Shown here one piece after another: positions 7,405 through 16,629 of a DNA stretch of 43,253 nucleotides; position 1 is the stretch's first letter, and each line of letters starts with the position of its first letter. Source of the stretch: Sphingopyxis sp. (lineage in GTDB: Bacteria; Pseudomonadota; Alphaproteobacteria; Sphingomonadales; Sphingomonadaceae); NCBI GenBank assembly GCA_016463225.1, contig JAEMRT010000036.1, positions 1 to 43,253 of the forward strand, in the 5' to 3' direction. The position numbers and the translations under genes are program-made. A model generated the notes under the pieces. That model did no database searches. It was not told where the DNA came from and was given only the letters and a program-made list of their open reading frames with translations.

Positions 7405-8202
7405 ATGTACAGAAGGATCATCTTGTCGGCCGTATCGGCCTTCGCCTGTCTTGGCTGGGGTCAGCCCGGCCGGGCGCAGGCCGAGGCGATACCGAGCACC
7501 GAAGCCGGTATAGCCGGCGTCGAGGCCGAAGAGGCGGGCGACCCTGCAGGCGCCGCAGAGCTTTACCGGCAAGCATGCGGCATGGATGACGGCGCGGCCT
7601 GCGCCCTGCTCGGTTCGAAATACACGCGCGAGGGGCGCGGCGTGGAGCCCGATATGAACCGGGCGCTCGAATATTTCCGGCGCGGCTGCGACCTCGGCAA
7701 CGCCGCCGCATGCGACGCCGTGGAGCAGGTTGAGGCGTTCATGGCTTCAGCGGCGGAGACCGACGGTGCAGCGGCGGAGGCCGACAGTGCGGCGGTTGCG
7801 GCGGCCGAGGCCGCAGCGGTTGCGGCGGCCGAGGCGGCAGCGGAGCCCGAAGCCGATCCGTCAGACCCGGCTCCGGTCACCTTCGAAGCCATGCGGCAGG
7901 GTTGCGACGATGGCGCGGCGATCGACTGCCTGACGCTCGGTCATATGTATCGCGACGGCAATGGCGCGCCGCAGGACGGCAACCGCGCCGTCGCGATGTA
8001 CCGGACCGCCTGCGACATCAGCAAAAGCGACGACCCCTATGGCAGCTACGCCTGCCACTTCGCGGCCGCAGCCTATGAAAGCGGCGACGGCCTGCCACAG
8101 GATCTGGCCCGCGCGCTGCAATATTACGAAAAATCGTGCAAGGCAGGCAATGACGACAGTTGCTCGCAAGCTACGGTCGTGAGGTTGGCGACGGGCAAGT
8201 AG
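7405..8202 (+). CDS. secreted Sel1-repeat protein with paired cysteines
   Basis: This 265-aa protein has an N-terminal signal peptide (about 1-26, cleavage near GRAQA). It has a first Sel1-like block (AAELYRQACGMDDGAACALLGSKYTREGRGV, ALEYFRRGCDLGNAAACDAV), an Ala/Glu-rich linker (about 113-150) and a second Sel1 block (AMRQGCDDGAAIDCLTLGHMY, ALQYYEKSCKAGNDDSC). Cysteines occur in pairs about 7-8 residues apart within each repeat, as in Helicobacter Hcp-type Sel1 proteins where each repeat is disulfide-linked. That fits a periplasmic location. Such proteins are scaffolds for protein interactions; no partner is evident. A GGAGG lies 8 nt before the ATG, and a strong terminator lies just downstream. 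Confidence 0.85.
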   Translation: MYRRIILSAVSAFACLGWGQPGRAQAEAIPSTEAGIAGVEAEEAGDPAGAAELYRQACGMDDGAACALLGSKYTREGRGVEPDMNRALEYFRRGCDLGNAAACDAVEQVEAFMASAAETDGAAAEADSAAVAAAEAAAVAAAEAAAEPEADPSDPAPVTFEAMRQGCDDGAAIDCLTLGHMYRDGNGAPQDGNRAVAMYRTACDISKSDDPYGSYACHFAAAAYESGDGLPQDLARALQYYEKSCKAGNDDSCSQATVVRLATGK

Positions 8203-8216
8203 GGCCTGGCGAAAAG

Positions 8217-8253
8217 AAAAAGCCCCGCCGGATCGCTCCGGCGGGGCTTTTCT
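8217..8253. terminator. bidirectional rho-independent terminator
   Basis: A perfect stem (AGCCCCGCCGGA / TCCGGCGGGGCT, 8221-8248, loop TCGC) is flanked by A-rich sequence on the left and TTTTCTT on the right. It can therefore terminate the Sel1 gene on the plus strand and hppA on the minus strand. Confidence 0.92.
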
Positions 8254-8275
8254 TGTCCCCGCAGGCGGGGCGGCC

Positions 8276-10396
8276 TTAGACCGCGCCGTGCGCCAGCGCC
8301 GCGAGGAGCAGGATCGCCACGATGTTGGTGATCTTGATCATCGGGTTGACCGCCGGACCCGCGGTATCCTTGTACGGATCGCCGACAGTGTCGCCGGTCA
8401 CCGCGGCCTTATGGGCCTCGCTGCCCTTGCCGCCGTGGTTGCCGTCTTCGATATATTTCTTCGCATTGTCCCATGCACCGCCGCCCGAGGTCATCGAGAT
8501 GGCGACGAACAGGCCGCTGACGATGACACCAAGCAGGAGCGCACCGAGCGCTTCGAGCGCCGCAGCCGGACCCGCAACCGCACGGATCACGAAGAACACC
8601 ACGATCGGTGCGAGCACCGGCAACAGCGACGGGATGATCATTTCCTTGATCGCCGCCTTGGTCACCAGATCGACCGTCCGCGCATAGTCGGGCTTGCTCT
8701 CATAGGTCATGATGCCCGGGTTGTTCTTGAACTGGTCGCGAACATCCTTGACGACTTCACCCGCCGCGCGGCCGACCGCAGTCATCCCGAACGCACCGAA
8801 CAGATACGGCAACAGCGCGCCGAGCAACAGACCGACGATGACATAAGGCGACGACAGCGAGAAGGTCAGCGGCTCGGTCAGACCGAGCTTCGCCGAATAT
8901 TCGGTGATGTCGGCGGTATAGGTGCCGAACAGCACCAGCGCCGCCAGACCCGCCGAACCGATGGCATAGCCCTTGGTCACTGCCTTGGTCGTGTTGCCCA
9001 CGGCGTCGAGCAGGTCGGTCTTTTCGCGAACCGAATCGTCGAGACCCGCCATTTCGGCAATGCCGCCGGCGTTGTCGGTGACCGGACCATAAGCGTCGAG
9101 CGCCACGACCATGCCCGCGAGCGCGAGCATTGCAGTGGCCGCAAAGGCGATGCCTACGATGCCGGCGATCTGGAACGCAGCGATGATGCCGGCACAGATC
9201 ACCAGCGTCGGCGCCGCGGTCGATTCAAGGCTGATAGCGAGGCCCTGAATGACGTTGGTGCCATGGCCCGTTTCCGAAGCCTTGGCGATCGAGCGCACCG
9301 GGCGATAGTTGGTGCCGGTGTAATATTCGGTGATCCAGATGATCAGCCCGGTGATGATCAGGCCGAGCAGCGAGCAATAGAACAGATCCCAGCCGTTGAA
9401 CGTCTGACCGGTGATGTCGGTCGCCATGTCGCCTTTGAGCACATAGCTGGTCGAGAACCAGATCGCGGGGACCGAGAGGACCGCGGTGACCAGGAAGCCC
9501 TTGTACATCGCGCCCATGACATTCTTTCCGCCACCAAGGCGGACGAAGTACGTGCCGATGATCGAGGTGATGATGCAGACGCCGCCCATCAGGAGCGGCA
9601 GGCTCATCAGCGGCAGCAGCTGGTCGCCCGCGCCCTTCAGCAGCAGCGCCATCAGCACCATGGTGGCGCCGACGGTGACGACATAGGTTTCGAACAGGTC
9701 GGCGGCCATGCCGGCGCAGTCGCCGACGTTGTCGCCGACGTTGTCGGCGATCACCGCGGGGTTGCGTGGGTCATCCTCGGGGATTCCGGCTTCGACCTTG
9801 CCGACGAGGTCGGCGCCGACGTCGGCGGCCTTGGTAAAGATACCGCCGCCGAGGCGCGCGAAGATCGAGATCAGCGAGGCGCCGAAGGCGAGCGCGACGA
9901 GCGCGTCGACCACGGTGCGATCGTCACCGCCGACGGTGAAACCACCGGGGCCGATCAGATACCAGAAAAAGACCGAGATCGCGAGCAGCGCAAGGCCTGC
10001 CACGAGCAGGCCGGTGATCGCACCGGCGCGAAACGCCATCGTCAGGCCGGCCTGAAGGCTGGTCTGCGCTGCGGCCGCGGTGCGGACATTGGCTTTCACC
10101 GAGATGTTCATGCCGACAAAACCAGCAACCCCCGACAGGACGGCGCCGATGACAAAGCCCGTCGCCGAAATCGCGCCGAGGAAGAACCCGACGAGAATCG
10201 CGACAACGACACCGACGATAGCAATGGTGCGATATTGGCGGCCCAGATAGGCCTTGGCGCCTTCCTGAATGGCGGCGGCAATTTCCTGCATCTTTTCATT
10301 ACCCGGCGAGGCGCTGAGCACCTGACGCGAGGTAATGAAGCCATAGAGCACGGCGACAAGGCCGCACGCTATCGCGATCATAACCGGATCAATCAT
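8276..10396 (-). CDS. hppA: K+-independent membrane-bound H+-translocating pyrophosphatase
   Basis: HppA couples hydrolysis of pyrophosphate to proton pumping across the inner membrane, recovering energy from PPi released in biosynthesis. The 706-aa protein is a polytopic membrane protein (about 16 helices expected for the family). It has the substrate and Mg-binding motif [19 protein letters not shown] (starting near residue 213), [16 protein letters not shown] and the C-terminal [21 protein letters not shown]. The subtype marker [10 protein letters not shown] has Lys471 and Thr474, where K+-dependent enzymes have Ala and Gly, so this is the K+-independent class. The ATG at 10396 is preceded by AAGGAA. 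The gene stands alone downstream of thiL, with 177 nt between them. Confidence 0.96.
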   Translation of the reverse strand: MIDPVMIAIACGLVAVLYGFITSRQVLSASPGNEKMQEIAAAIQEGAKAYLGRQYRTIAIVGVVVAILVGFFLGAISATGFVIGAVLSGVAGFVGMNISVKANVRTAAAAQTSLQAGLTMAFRAGAITGLLVAGLALLAISVFFWYLIGPGGFTVGGDDRTVVDALVALAFGASLISIFARLGGGIFTKAADVGADLVGKVEAGIPEDDPRNPAVIADNVGDNVGDCAGMAADLFETYVVTVGATMVLMALLLKGAGDQLLPLMSLPLLMGGVCIITSIIGTYFVRLGGGKNVMGAMYKGFLVTAVLSVPAIWFSTSYVLKGDMATDITGQTFNGWDLFYCSLLGLIITGLIIWITEYYTGTNYRPVRSIAKASETGHGTNVIQGLAISLESTAAPTLVICAGIIAAFQIAGIVGIAFAATAMLALAGMVVALDAYGPVTDNAGGIAEMAGLDDSVREKTDLLDAVGNTTKAVTKGYAIGSAGLAALVLFGTYTADITEYSAKLGLTEPLTFSLSSPYVIVGLLLGALLPYLFGAFGMTAVGRAAGEVVKDVRDQFKNNPGIMTYESKPDYARTVDLVTKAAIKEMIIPSLLPVLAPIVVFFVIRAVAGPAAALEALGALLLGVIVSGLFVAISMTSGGGAWDNAKKYIEDGNHGGKGSEAHKAAVTGDTVGDPYKDTAGPAVNPMIKITNIVAILLLAALAHGAV

Positions 10397-10573
10397 GAAT
10401 TTCCTTCCCCTAGAACGGGGCGGACCCAGGTGAACAGTCGAGCACGTCCGACTTATATTGCCGGCTCGCCCTCTCCCCTGATGCGACCGCCCCTAAATTT
10501 GGACGCCGCGTTATGGGAAGAAAGAAAGCCAAGGGCAACCCCGGTTTTTCGGCACTTTTGTAACGATTTCGCG

Positions 10574-11503
10574 TCAGTGCATGAAACCGAGACGCTCGGG
10601 CAGCGCGATCCGCTGCGCGCGGTGCGTCAGCACGATTCCCGCGCCCACCCCGGCATGACCGATCGGCGTCGCCATGACATTCAGCCCGGCCGCAATGTCG
10701 CGGATCGCCCCTGTCGCGCCGGGATCGGCAGCAAACAGTAGCTGATAGTCGTCGCCCGCCGTCGCCGCGGCGAGCCGGGTATCGACGACATCGGGGCGCA
10801 CCGCGAGCAAGGCCGCCGACAGCGGCACCGCCTCGAGCATCAGCACGAACTCGCACCCGCTCGCGTCCGCCATCCGCTGCGCGTCGATCAGCAGCCCGTC
10901 CGATACATCCATCATCGCGTGGACATGGGGCGTGACCGCCTGGCCAAAGGTCAGTTGCGGTTGCGGGCGGCGATAAGCAGCTAGGCAGGTTTCGTTCGCA
11001 TCCTCCTGCCCCAGCCGCATGGCGAGTCCCAACCCCGCATTACCGATCGAACCGGTGACCCACAGCTGATCACCCGGCCGCGCGCCCGACCGCGATGGCG
11101 CCCCGCCCGGCGGCGCGCGGCCGATCGCGGTCAGTCCAAAGCTGCGCGGCGCCCCTGTGGGCACGCGCACCGTATCCCCGCCAAGCAGGATGACGCCGAA
11201 GCGGCGGAGTGCGAGGTCAAGGCCTTCGACAAAGGCTGCGTCCCATTGGTCGTCGCCGAGGCTGTAGCCGACGAGCACCCCGACCGGTGCAGCGCCCTTG
11301 GCGGCGAGATCCGACAGGTTCACCGCGACGAGTTTCCACGCGACGTCCTGGGGGGTGTCGTCGGGAAGGAAGTGGATGCCCTCGACGATCATGTCGTGGG
11401 TGAGGATCAGCCCTTCCCACTCGGCGGCGTCATCGGCGAGCCCGCGCGCGGCGGGATCGGTGGCGATGGCGCGCAGGCGGGTGATAAAATCGGCTTCGGA
11501 CAT
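10574..11503 (-). CDS. thiL: thiamine-monophosphate kinase
   Basis: ThiL phosphorylates thiamine monophosphate to the active cofactor thiamine diphosphate using ATP. The 309-aa protein belongs to the PurM/AIR-synthetase fold. Visible motifs are LADDAAEW (first metal-binding Asp pair), TFDMIVEGIHF-like LTHDMIVEGIHFLPD, AWKLVAVNLSDLAAKGA, LGGDTV, VTGSIGNAGLGL, MMDVSDGLLIDAQRMA and AATAGDDYQLLF. The ATG at 11503 (MSEADF) is preferred over the GTG two codons upstream. It follows nusB on the minus strand after 78 nt, the widely conserved nusB-thiL pairing. A small hairpin (11561-11579) lies between them. Confidence 0.95.
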   Translation of the reverse strand: MSEADFITRLRAIATDPAARGLADDAAEWEGLILTHDMIVEGIHFLPDDTPQDVAWKLVAVNLSDLAAKGAAPVGVLVGYSLGDDQWDAAFVEGLDLALRRFGVILLGGDTVRVPTGAPRSFGLTAIGRAPPGGAPSRSGARPGDQLWVTGSIGNAGLGLAMRLGQEDANETCLAAYRRPQPQLTFGQAVTPHVHAMMDVSDGLLIDAQRMADASGCEFVLMLEAVPLSAALLAVRPDVVDTRLAAATAGDDYQLLFAADPGATGAIRDIAAGLNVMATPIGHAGVGAGIVLTHRAQRIALPERLGFMH

Positions 11504-11560
11504 GCGCACAGCTTAGCGAAGCCAACGACTAGGGGGAAGGAGATGCGTGCGATCCGCCCT

Positions 11561-11579
11561 CCTCTCCCGACGGGAGAGG
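11561..11579. repeat. short hairpin between nusB and thiL
   Basis: CCTCTCCC and GGGAGAGG are separated by GAC. The sequence matches the outer hairpin of the long dispersed repeats elsewhere in the window, so it may be a remnant of that family. No T-run follows on the minus strand, so complete termination is unlikely. Confidence 0.6.
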
Positions 11580-11581
11580 GA

Positions 11582-12031
11582 TTATTTCGCCCGCACATCC
11601 TTGCCGATCGCATCGAGCAGGCCATTGGCAAACCCCGCCTCGCGCGCATCGAAAAACGCCTTGGCGACATCGACATATTCGCTGACCACCGCGCCGACCG
11701 GCACGTCGCCGCGCGCGATCAGTTCATAGGCGCCCGCGCGCAGGATCGCCTTCATTGTGCGATCGAGCCGCTCCATCGACCAGCCGCTCGCCAGCCGCGT
11801 GATGATCGCCGCGTCAATCTCTTCGGACCGCGCCAGCGTGCCCTTCACGATGTCGTCGAAAAATGCTGTGTCGGCGCCCGCATATTCGGCGTCCTCGATC
11901 GTCGCGCCGATCCGGTGCTGATGGAATTCATGGATCAGCTTGGCGACCGGGGTCGCCTCCATCTCGTGCTGATAGAGCGCCTGGACGGCGGCGAGACGGG
12001 CGGCGGAGCGGGATTGGGCGCGTTTGTTCAT
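11582..12031 (-). CDS. nusB: transcription antitermination protein NusB
   Basis: NusB pairs with NusE (S10) to bind boxA RNA and allow antitermination of rRNA operons. The 149-aa all-helical protein has the family N-terminus RSAARLAAVQALYQHEM, the middle NxIDAxI-like EEIDAAIITRLASGWSMERLDRTMKAILRAGAYEL, and the closing VSEYVDVAKAFFDAREAGFANGLLDAI. The ATG at 12031 gives the standard start. It is upstream of thiL on the same strand and separated from hisD by a 29-bp-arm inverted repeat. The usual upstream neighbour ribH is replaced here by hisGD. Confidence 0.95.
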   Translation of the reverse strand: MNKRAQSRSAARLAAVQALYQHEMEATPVAKLIHEFHQHRIGATIEDAEYAGADTAFFDDIVKGTLARSEEIDAAIITRLASGWSMERLDRTMKAILRAGAYELIARGDVPVGAVVSEYVDVAKAFFDAREAGFANGLLDAIGKDVRAK

Positions 12032-12051
12032 GACTTCTGCTTCTAACTCAA

Positions 12052-12133
12052 TTCGTCATCCCGGCGAAGGCCGGGATCTCAACCTCGGATGATAAGGCAC
12101 CGGCGAGATCCCGGCCTTCGCCGGGATGACGAA
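12052..12133. repeat. perfect 29-bp inverted repeat between hisD and nusB
   Basis: The arms 12052-12080 and 12105-12133 are exact reverse complements, separated by 24 nt. The core is GTCATCCCGGCGAAGGCCGG, a common intergenic palindrome type in alphaproteobacteria. A fragment related to one arm (TCGTCATCCCGGCGG) recurs at 21544. As RNA it would form a very stable stem between hisD and nusB. Confidence 0.92.
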
Positions 12134-12148
12134 AATGGGGGTTCTAAA

Positions 12149-13447
12149 CTAGTTTTGCTTTAATCGGTTCTGAACGCTCAGCGCGTGCGCGGGAAGCCCC
12201 TCAGCCCCCGCGAGCGCGACCGCGGCGGGGCCGATCGCGGCGAGGCTCGCGTCGTCGAGCGCGAGGAAGCTGGTGCGCTTCATGAAATCGCTAACCGACA
12301 GCCCGCTCGAAAAGCGCGCGCGGCGGCCGGTGGGAAGGACGTGGTTGGGACCGGCGACATAATCACCGATCGCTTCGGGGGTCTGACGGCCGAGAAAGAC
12401 CGAACCCGCATGGCGCACCTTGGCGAACAGCGCGTCGGCCTCGGCGGCATCGACCGCGAGTTCGAGATGTTCGGGGGCAAGACGGTCGCAGAGCGGGATC
12501 GCGTCGGCGAGCGCCGGCACGATGACGATGGCGCCATTGGCATCCCAGCTTTGGCGCATTGTCGCCGCGGTGCTCAGAGTCGGGATGATCGCATCGACCG
12601 CCGCGGCGACGGCATCGGCAAAGGCCGCATCATCGGTGAACAGGATCGACTGGCTGGTCGGATCATGCTCGGACTGACTGAGCAGGTCGGCGGCGATGAT
12701 GCGCGCTTCGTTCTTCGCATCAGCGACGACGACGATCTCGCTCGGCCCCGCGACCATGTCGATGCCGACGACGCCGTAAAGCTGGCGCTTTGCCTCAGCG
12801 ACCCATGCGTTGCCGGGGCCGGTGACGACGTCAACCGATGCGATCCTGTTCGTACCATAAGCGAGCGCGGCCACCGCCTGCGCGCCGCCGATCCGCCAGA
12901 TTTCGTCGACCCCGCCGATATGCGCCGCGGCCATCACGACCGGATTGATTTCTCCGCCCGGCGTCGGGGTCATCATGACGATACGCCGGACCCCCGCGAC
13001 CTTCGCGGGCAGGATGTTCATCAGCACCGATGAGGGATAGGCGGCGCGTCCACCGGGGACATAGACGCCTGCCGCATCGACCGCATTCCAGCGCGCACCG
13101 AGCCGCGCGCCGGTGCTGTCGCGATAGTCGCGGTCCTCGGGCAATTGCGCGGCGTGATAGGCACGGATGCGGTCGGCGGCGAGGTTGAGCGCGTCGCGCA
13201 GTTCGGGTGCCAGCGCTCCATAAGCGGCGGCGCATTCCGCCTTCGAAATGCTCCACCCGCTCGTGTTGAGATCGAAGCGGTCGAATTTCGCGGTATAATC
13301 GGCGAGCGCTGCGTCGCCCTCGGCCTTCACCCGCGCGATGATCGCCGCGACATCGGCAGAAACGTCGGAATCGCTCTCGCGCCGATCATTGACCAGTGCA
13401 TCGAATTCGGCCGCAAAGCCGGGCGCGGAGGCATCAAGCCGCTGCAT
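12149..13447 (-). CDS. hisD: histidinol dehydrogenase
   Basis: HisD carries out the last two steps of histidine synthesis, oxidising L-histidinol to histidine with two NAD+ in a zinc-dependent reaction. The 432-aa protein is of usual length. Visible motifs are [76 protein letters not shown] (zinc and catalytic residues) and [10 protein letters not shown] (catalytic Glu-His). It overlaps the end of hisG by 14 nt, so the two are translationally linked in a hisG-hisD pair. The rest of the his operon is not in the window. Confidence 0.97.
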   Translation of the reverse strand: MQRLDASAPGFAAEFDALVNDRRESDSDVSADVAAIIARVKAEGDAALADYTAKFDRFDLNTSGWSISKAECAAAYGALAPELRDALNLAADRIRAYHAAQLPEDRDYRDSTGARLGARWNAVDAAGVYVPGGRAAYPSSVLMNILPAKVAGVRRIVMMTPTPGGEINPVVMAAAHIGGVDEIWRIGGAQAVAALAYGTNRIASVDVVTGPGNAWVAEAKRQLYGVVGIDMVAGPSEIVVVADAKNEARIIAADLLSQSEHDPTSQSILFTDDAAFADAVAAAVDAIIPTLSTAATMRQSWDANGAIVIVPALADAIPLCDRLAPEHLELAVDAAEADALFAKVRHAGSVFLGRQTPEAIGDYVAGPNHVLPTGRRARFSSGLSVSDFMKRTSFLALDDASLAAIGPAAVALAGAEGLPAHALSVQNRLKQN

Positions 13448-14090
13448 CGCCGACCGCCTGACGGAATCGCTCGACCAGCGCCGGCACTTCGGCCGAGCGC
13501 AGCTTGAACGCCGCGCGATTGACGATCAGCCGCGCCGATACGTCGCTGATGATTTTCTGTTCGGCGAGCGCATTTTCGACCAGCGTCCGCCCGGTCGAAA
13601 CCAGATCGACGATGTGCGATGCCAGCCCCAGCTTCGGCGCAATCTCCATTGCCCCATTCAGCTTGATACATTCGGCCTGGATGCCCTGCGCCGCGAACCA
13701 GCGCCGCGTCGTCGCGGGATATTTGGTCGCGACGCGGATATGGCTTTCGCCCATTCCCGGTGGCGGCGCATCGGCGGGGCCGGCGAGCGAGAGGCGGCAA
13801 TGGCCGATGCCCAGGTCGACCGGCGCATAGAGCTCGCTGTAATCAAATTCGTCGACGACGTCGGAGCCGACAATGCCGAGCTGCGCCGCGCCATGCGCGA
13901 CAAAGGTCGCGACGTCGAACGCGCGCACGCGGATCAGCGAGATGTGCGGCTGGTTCGTCGCGAACACCAGCGCGCGGCTGCTCTTGTCGAAGAAATCGGC
14001 CGCGGGTTCGATCCCGACGCGCGCGAGCAGTGGCAGCGCCTCGTCGAGGATGCGTCCCTTGGGGATGGCAAAGATGATCGGTTCGGGCAT
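13434..14090 (-). CDS. hisG: ATP phosphoribosyltransferase catalytic subunit (short form)
   Basis: HisG condenses ATP and PRPP in the first committed step of histidine synthesis. The 218-aa length lacks the C-terminal regulatory domain, so it is the short form that needs HisZ as partner. No hisZ lies in the window. Motifs: [13 protein letters not shown] at the N-terminus, the [26 protein letters not shown] region ([17 protein letters not shown]), and [14 protein letters not shown], the PRPP-binding loop. The ATG at 14090 ([12 protein letters not shown]) fits the family; in-frame starts up to 14129 would add a Pro-rich leader. The start lies just upstream of, and divergent from, the DUF2332 gene. 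Confidence 0.94.
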   Translation of the reverse strand: MPEPIIFAIPKGRILDEALPLLARVGIEPAADFFDKSSRALVFATNQPHISLIRVRAFDVATFVAHGAAQLGIVGSDVVDEFDYSELYAPVDLGIGHCRLSLAGPADAPPPGMGESHIRVATKYPATTRRWFAAQGIQAECIKLNGAMEIAPKLGLASHIVDLVSTGRTLVENALAEQKIISDVSARLIVNRAAFKLRSAEVPALVERFRQAVGDAAA

Positions 14091-14128
14091 AAGCGTCGCG
14101 CACATAGGCGGCGGAGGGAAAAAGGGCA

Positions 14129-15208
14129 ATGAGCGAGCGCTACGACTTCGTTGACATGGCCGAAACCGGACCTGCGGCGGTGCGCACCGCCTTTGCCAAC
14201 CAGATACTCTATTGCCGCGCCAACGGCGCCCCGATCACCGCGCGCGTCGTCGCCGCGCTGAGCGCGCTGATCGCCAGGCCCGCCAGCGAATTTGCCCGCC
14301 GTATCGCCGACTGGCCCGGCGCCCCGCTCGCCGACGCGCTACCGCTGCGCGCCGCGGGCGGCATTCACGCGCTGCAACTGGCGGGCAGCGCGCACGAACT
14401 GGCACCGATCTATGCCGATGCTGAAGACATCAACGACGCCGCGATCGTCGCCGGGGTGGTGACGCGGCACGAGGCGGCGCTGCTCCCATGGCTCGACGGC
14501 CCGCCGCAGACCAACGAGGCGGGGCGCTCGTCGAATTTCATCGCCGCGATGCTGTGGCTCGCCGACAAGGGATTGCCGCCGCGCTTCGACTGCCTGGAAA
14601 TCGGGTCAAGCGCCGGGATCAATCTGATGATCGACCGCTATCATTATGATCTGGGCGGGGTGCATGTCGGCCCGCGCCCCGGTGCGATGGCGTTCACCCC
14701 CGACTGGCGCGGCAATCATCCGCCGCAGCACGCGATCGAATTCTCGGGTCTGAAAGGCTGCGACGTTGCACCCGTCGACCTGACCGATCCCGCGCAGGCG
14801 CTGCGGCTCAAAGCCTATATCTGGCCCGAACATCATATCCGCTTTCAGCGTATGGCGGCTGCGATTGCCGCGGCGACCGAAGCGCCGCCGCAGCTGGTCC
14901 ACGCGAATGCCGCCGACTTTGTCGAGGCCGAACTGGCGCGGCCGCAGGCCGGGGGCACGACGCGGGTGCTGATGCATTCGATCGTCTGGCAATATGTCCC
15001 CGCCGACCAGCAAGCGCGGATCACCGCGGCGATGGAAGCCGCGGGTGCACGCGCGACCGCGGAGCGACCGCTGGCATGGATCGCGCTTGAGGCCAATCGC
15101 ACCGTGCATCATCATGAACTGGTTGTGCGCCACTGGCCGGACAGCGGCGAACCGGTGAAGCTGGCGCACGCCCACGCGCACGGCGCGTGGGTGGAGTGGC
15201 TGGGGTAG
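14129..15208 (+). CDS. DUF2332 family protein
   Basis: This 359-aa cytoplasmic protein matches my memory of the DUF2332 family, whose function is unknown. Recognisable features are the NEAGRSSNF segment, [16 protein letters not shown] (a glycine-rich loop resembling a methyltransferase SAM-binding motif I) and [12 protein letters not shown]. The family has been suggested to have a methyltransferase-like fold; that is inference from the GSSAG loop. The ATG at 14129 is preceded by AAAAAGGG. It is divergent from hisG with about 38 nt between starts, so the promoters overlap. Confidence 0.8.
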   Translation: MSERYDFVDMAETGPAAVRTAFANQILYCRANGAPITARVVAALSALIARPASEFARRIADWPGAPLADALPLRAAGGIHALQLAGSAHELAPIYADAEDINDAAIVAGVVTRHEAALLPWLDGPPQTNEAGRSSNFIAAMLWLADKGLPPRFDCLEIGSSAGINLMIDRYHYDLGGVHVGPRPGAMAFTPDWRGNHPPQHAIEFSGLKGCDVAPVDLTDPAQALRLKAYIWPEHHIRFQRMAAAIAAATEAPPQLVHANAADFVEAELARPQAGGTTRVLMHSIVWQYVPADQQARITAAMEAAGARATAERPLAWIALEANRTVHHHELVVRHWPDSGEPVKLAHAHAHGAWVEWLG

Positions 15209-15260
15209 ATGGCCGTTTGCGACCGATTGCCGACGTCGAGAATTCCGCTAATCTGGACCG

Positions 15261-15512
15261 ATGAGTTACTCTGACAGCCCAAGCCCAAGATGGGACCGGA
15301 TCGCAGGCTTTGTCGTGTGGCTCGTTCTAGGCTTACTATGTATGGAACTGTTGCAATATCTGTTCATTGCCGACTGTGTGTCAGAGCCCTGCACGCCCTC
15401 GCTCGAATTGCGAATATTGGGCCTGGTGATCGCCTCGTTCTCAATTGCCGCTTTGCCTGCATTCGCATCCGCTGCTCTCATGCGGCGGCTATTTTTCGGC
15501 TCGCCACGGTAG
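15261..15512 (+). CDS. small two-helix membrane protein
   Basis: I do not recognise this 83-aa protein. It has two clear hydrophobic segments (about 14-36, IAGFVVWLVLGLLCMELLQY, and 51-72, ILGLVIASFSIAALPAFAS). The loop between them has two cysteines, DCVSEPC, which could form a disulfide on the periplasmic side. The tail is basic. Codon use and GC are visibly lower than in the flanking genes. No strong ribosome binding site is visible. It may be real and horizontally acquired; confidence in its expression is moderate. Confidence 0.55.
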   Translation: MSYSDSPSPRWDRIAGFVVWLVLGLLCMELLQYLFIADCVSEPCTPSLELRILGLVIASFSIAALPAFASAALMRRLFFGSPR

Positions 15513-15548
15513 GTCGGCTTCCCACCCCGGAACCGACATTCCGGCTAC

Positions 15549-15998
15549 CTAAAGCCGCGCCTCCAGCTGCGCCAGCAAGCGCTGCACCGGGGTCACCGCG
15601 ACCGGCGCATTCCATCCCGCTTCGATCTGCGCAATCCGTTCGAACAAGCGCTCGCTTGCCGCGATGATCTGCCGCACCGACGCATCAAATCCCGCGCAGA
15701 CGTCCCAGTCGGCAGCAACCGGCTCGCCGATCCGCGCCGCGCTGTCGTGCGGCCCCGCCCCCGGATCGCCGGCGATCATCGCGCGGCGATGGAGCAGCCA
15801 GGCGATGACGTGCATCAGCCGCGTCGTGGTCTTGAGCGATTCGCACGCGAGGCTGATCTGCGTCACTCCGTCACGCCGGACATCGCCCAGATCGCGCTGC
15901 GCGGCAAAGGCGGCGTGCGCCTCGTCGGCAAGCACCATGGCCTCGACATAAAGATTTTCGACGTGCGCGCGCTGCACCGGCGCTGCGATTGTCTTCAT
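15549..15998 (-). CDS. DUF1465 family protein
   Basis: This is a helical cytoplasmic protein with the DUF1465 pattern VENLYVEAMVLADEAHAAF, followed by QISLACESLKTTTRLMHVIAWLLHRRAM and a C-terminal helix ending LLAQLEARL. In alphaproteobacteria a DUF1465 protein (ZapA-unrelated; in Caulobacter a regulator linked to cell-cycle proteolysis) is found next to DUF465 genes, as here. Its role in this organism is not shown. The ATG at 15998 gives 149 aa and the family-like start. In-frame ATGs at 16019 and 16067 are possible but would overlap or approach the DUF465 gene's end at 16100. Confidence 0.75.
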   Translation of the reverse strand: MKTIAAPVQRAHVENLYVEAMVLADEAHAAFAAQRDLGDVRRDGVTQISLACESLKTTTRLMHVIAWLLHRRAMIAGDPGAGPHDSAARIGEPVAADWDVCAGFDASVRQIIAASERLFERIAQIEAGWNAPVAVTPVQRLLAQLEARL

Positions 15999-16099
15999 GT
16001 TGGCTTGCTGGACGACCATGCAGCAAGGGATGCCATGGCTGCGCGGCAATGCAATGGCGGTAACCATGAAATTGCTGCCCGCGATCGTCCCGTTTTGAT

Positions 16100-16300
16100 T
16101 CAGGCGATAATATCGGGAACGAGCTGATCCTCGCACCACGCAATTTCGTCGCGCAGCCGCAGCTTGCGTTTCTTCAGCCGCGCGAGCTGCAACTGATCGG
16201 CGACCGCCGCGGTGCCAAGCGCAATGATCGCGGCGTCGAGGTCGCGATGCTCGATCCGTAACAGTTCCAGGCGCTGGGTGATTTCGTCGGGGCTCACCAT
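16100..16300 (-). CDS. DUF465 (YdcH-like) small coiled-coil protein
   Basis: This is a 66-aa protein starting at the ATG at 16300 (MVSPDEITQRLE), in-frame alternatives being longer. The sequence is a helical hairpin with LELLRIEHRDLDAAI, then QLQLARLKKRKLRLRDEI, the classical DUF465 pattern (LxxxHxxLDxxI ... LKKxKLxLKDEI). Function is unknown. It lies upstream of the DUF1465 gene on the same strand with a 101-nt gap, and divergent from a second DUF465 gene at 16423. The pairing with DUF1465 is common in alphaproteobacteria. Confidence 0.85.
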   Translation of the reverse strand: MVSPDEITQRLELLRIEHRDLDAAIIALGTAAVADQLQLARLKKRKLRLRDEIAWCEDQLVPDIIA

Positions 16301-16422
16301 TGCTTCCCTGCCACGTTCACCACTGGTCCGCAACGGGGACCGGCTGGCCGAATCGCAACGACATTCGCCCCGATTCGTGATTTACTCGGTCCCGCCAATC
16401 GAGTCGAAAAGGAGAATGGCCC

Positions 16423-16581
16423 ATGAGCACGTCGCATCTTTCCGCCCTGAAGTCGCGCCACGCGAACCTCGACGAGAAAATTGCGAATGAAGAGCGGCGT
16501 CCGGCGCCCGACATGGCGGCGCTGGCGCAACTGAAAAAGCAGAAGCTGAAGCTCAAGGAAGAGATGCTCGCGATCGCCTGA
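16423..16581 (+). CDS. second DUF465 (YdcH-like) miniprotein
   Basis: A 52-aa open frame (MSTSHLSALKSRHANLDEKI ... LKKQKLKLKEEMLAIA) carries the same DUF465 signature as the gene on the opposite strand. That signature is L-x-S-x-H-x-x-L-D at the first helix and a Lys-rich second helix. AAGGAG lies 8 nt before the ATG, an excellent ribosome binding site. It is divergent from the first DUF465 gene, with 122 nt between starts. It is short enough to be missed by gene callers. Confidence 0.88.
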   Translation: MSTSHLSALKSRHANLDEKIANEERRPAPDMAALAQLKKQKLKLKEEMLAIA

Positions 16582-16629
16582 CGATCGCCGGCCGTTACCG
16601 CCCGCTGGTGCCGCCCTGTGCAGGACGCA

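Noticed and set aside
8288..10741. 817-codon plus-strand open frame opposite hppA
   Set aside because: Antisense shadow of a highly conserved membrane protein; composition is rich in charged residues and lacks any motif.
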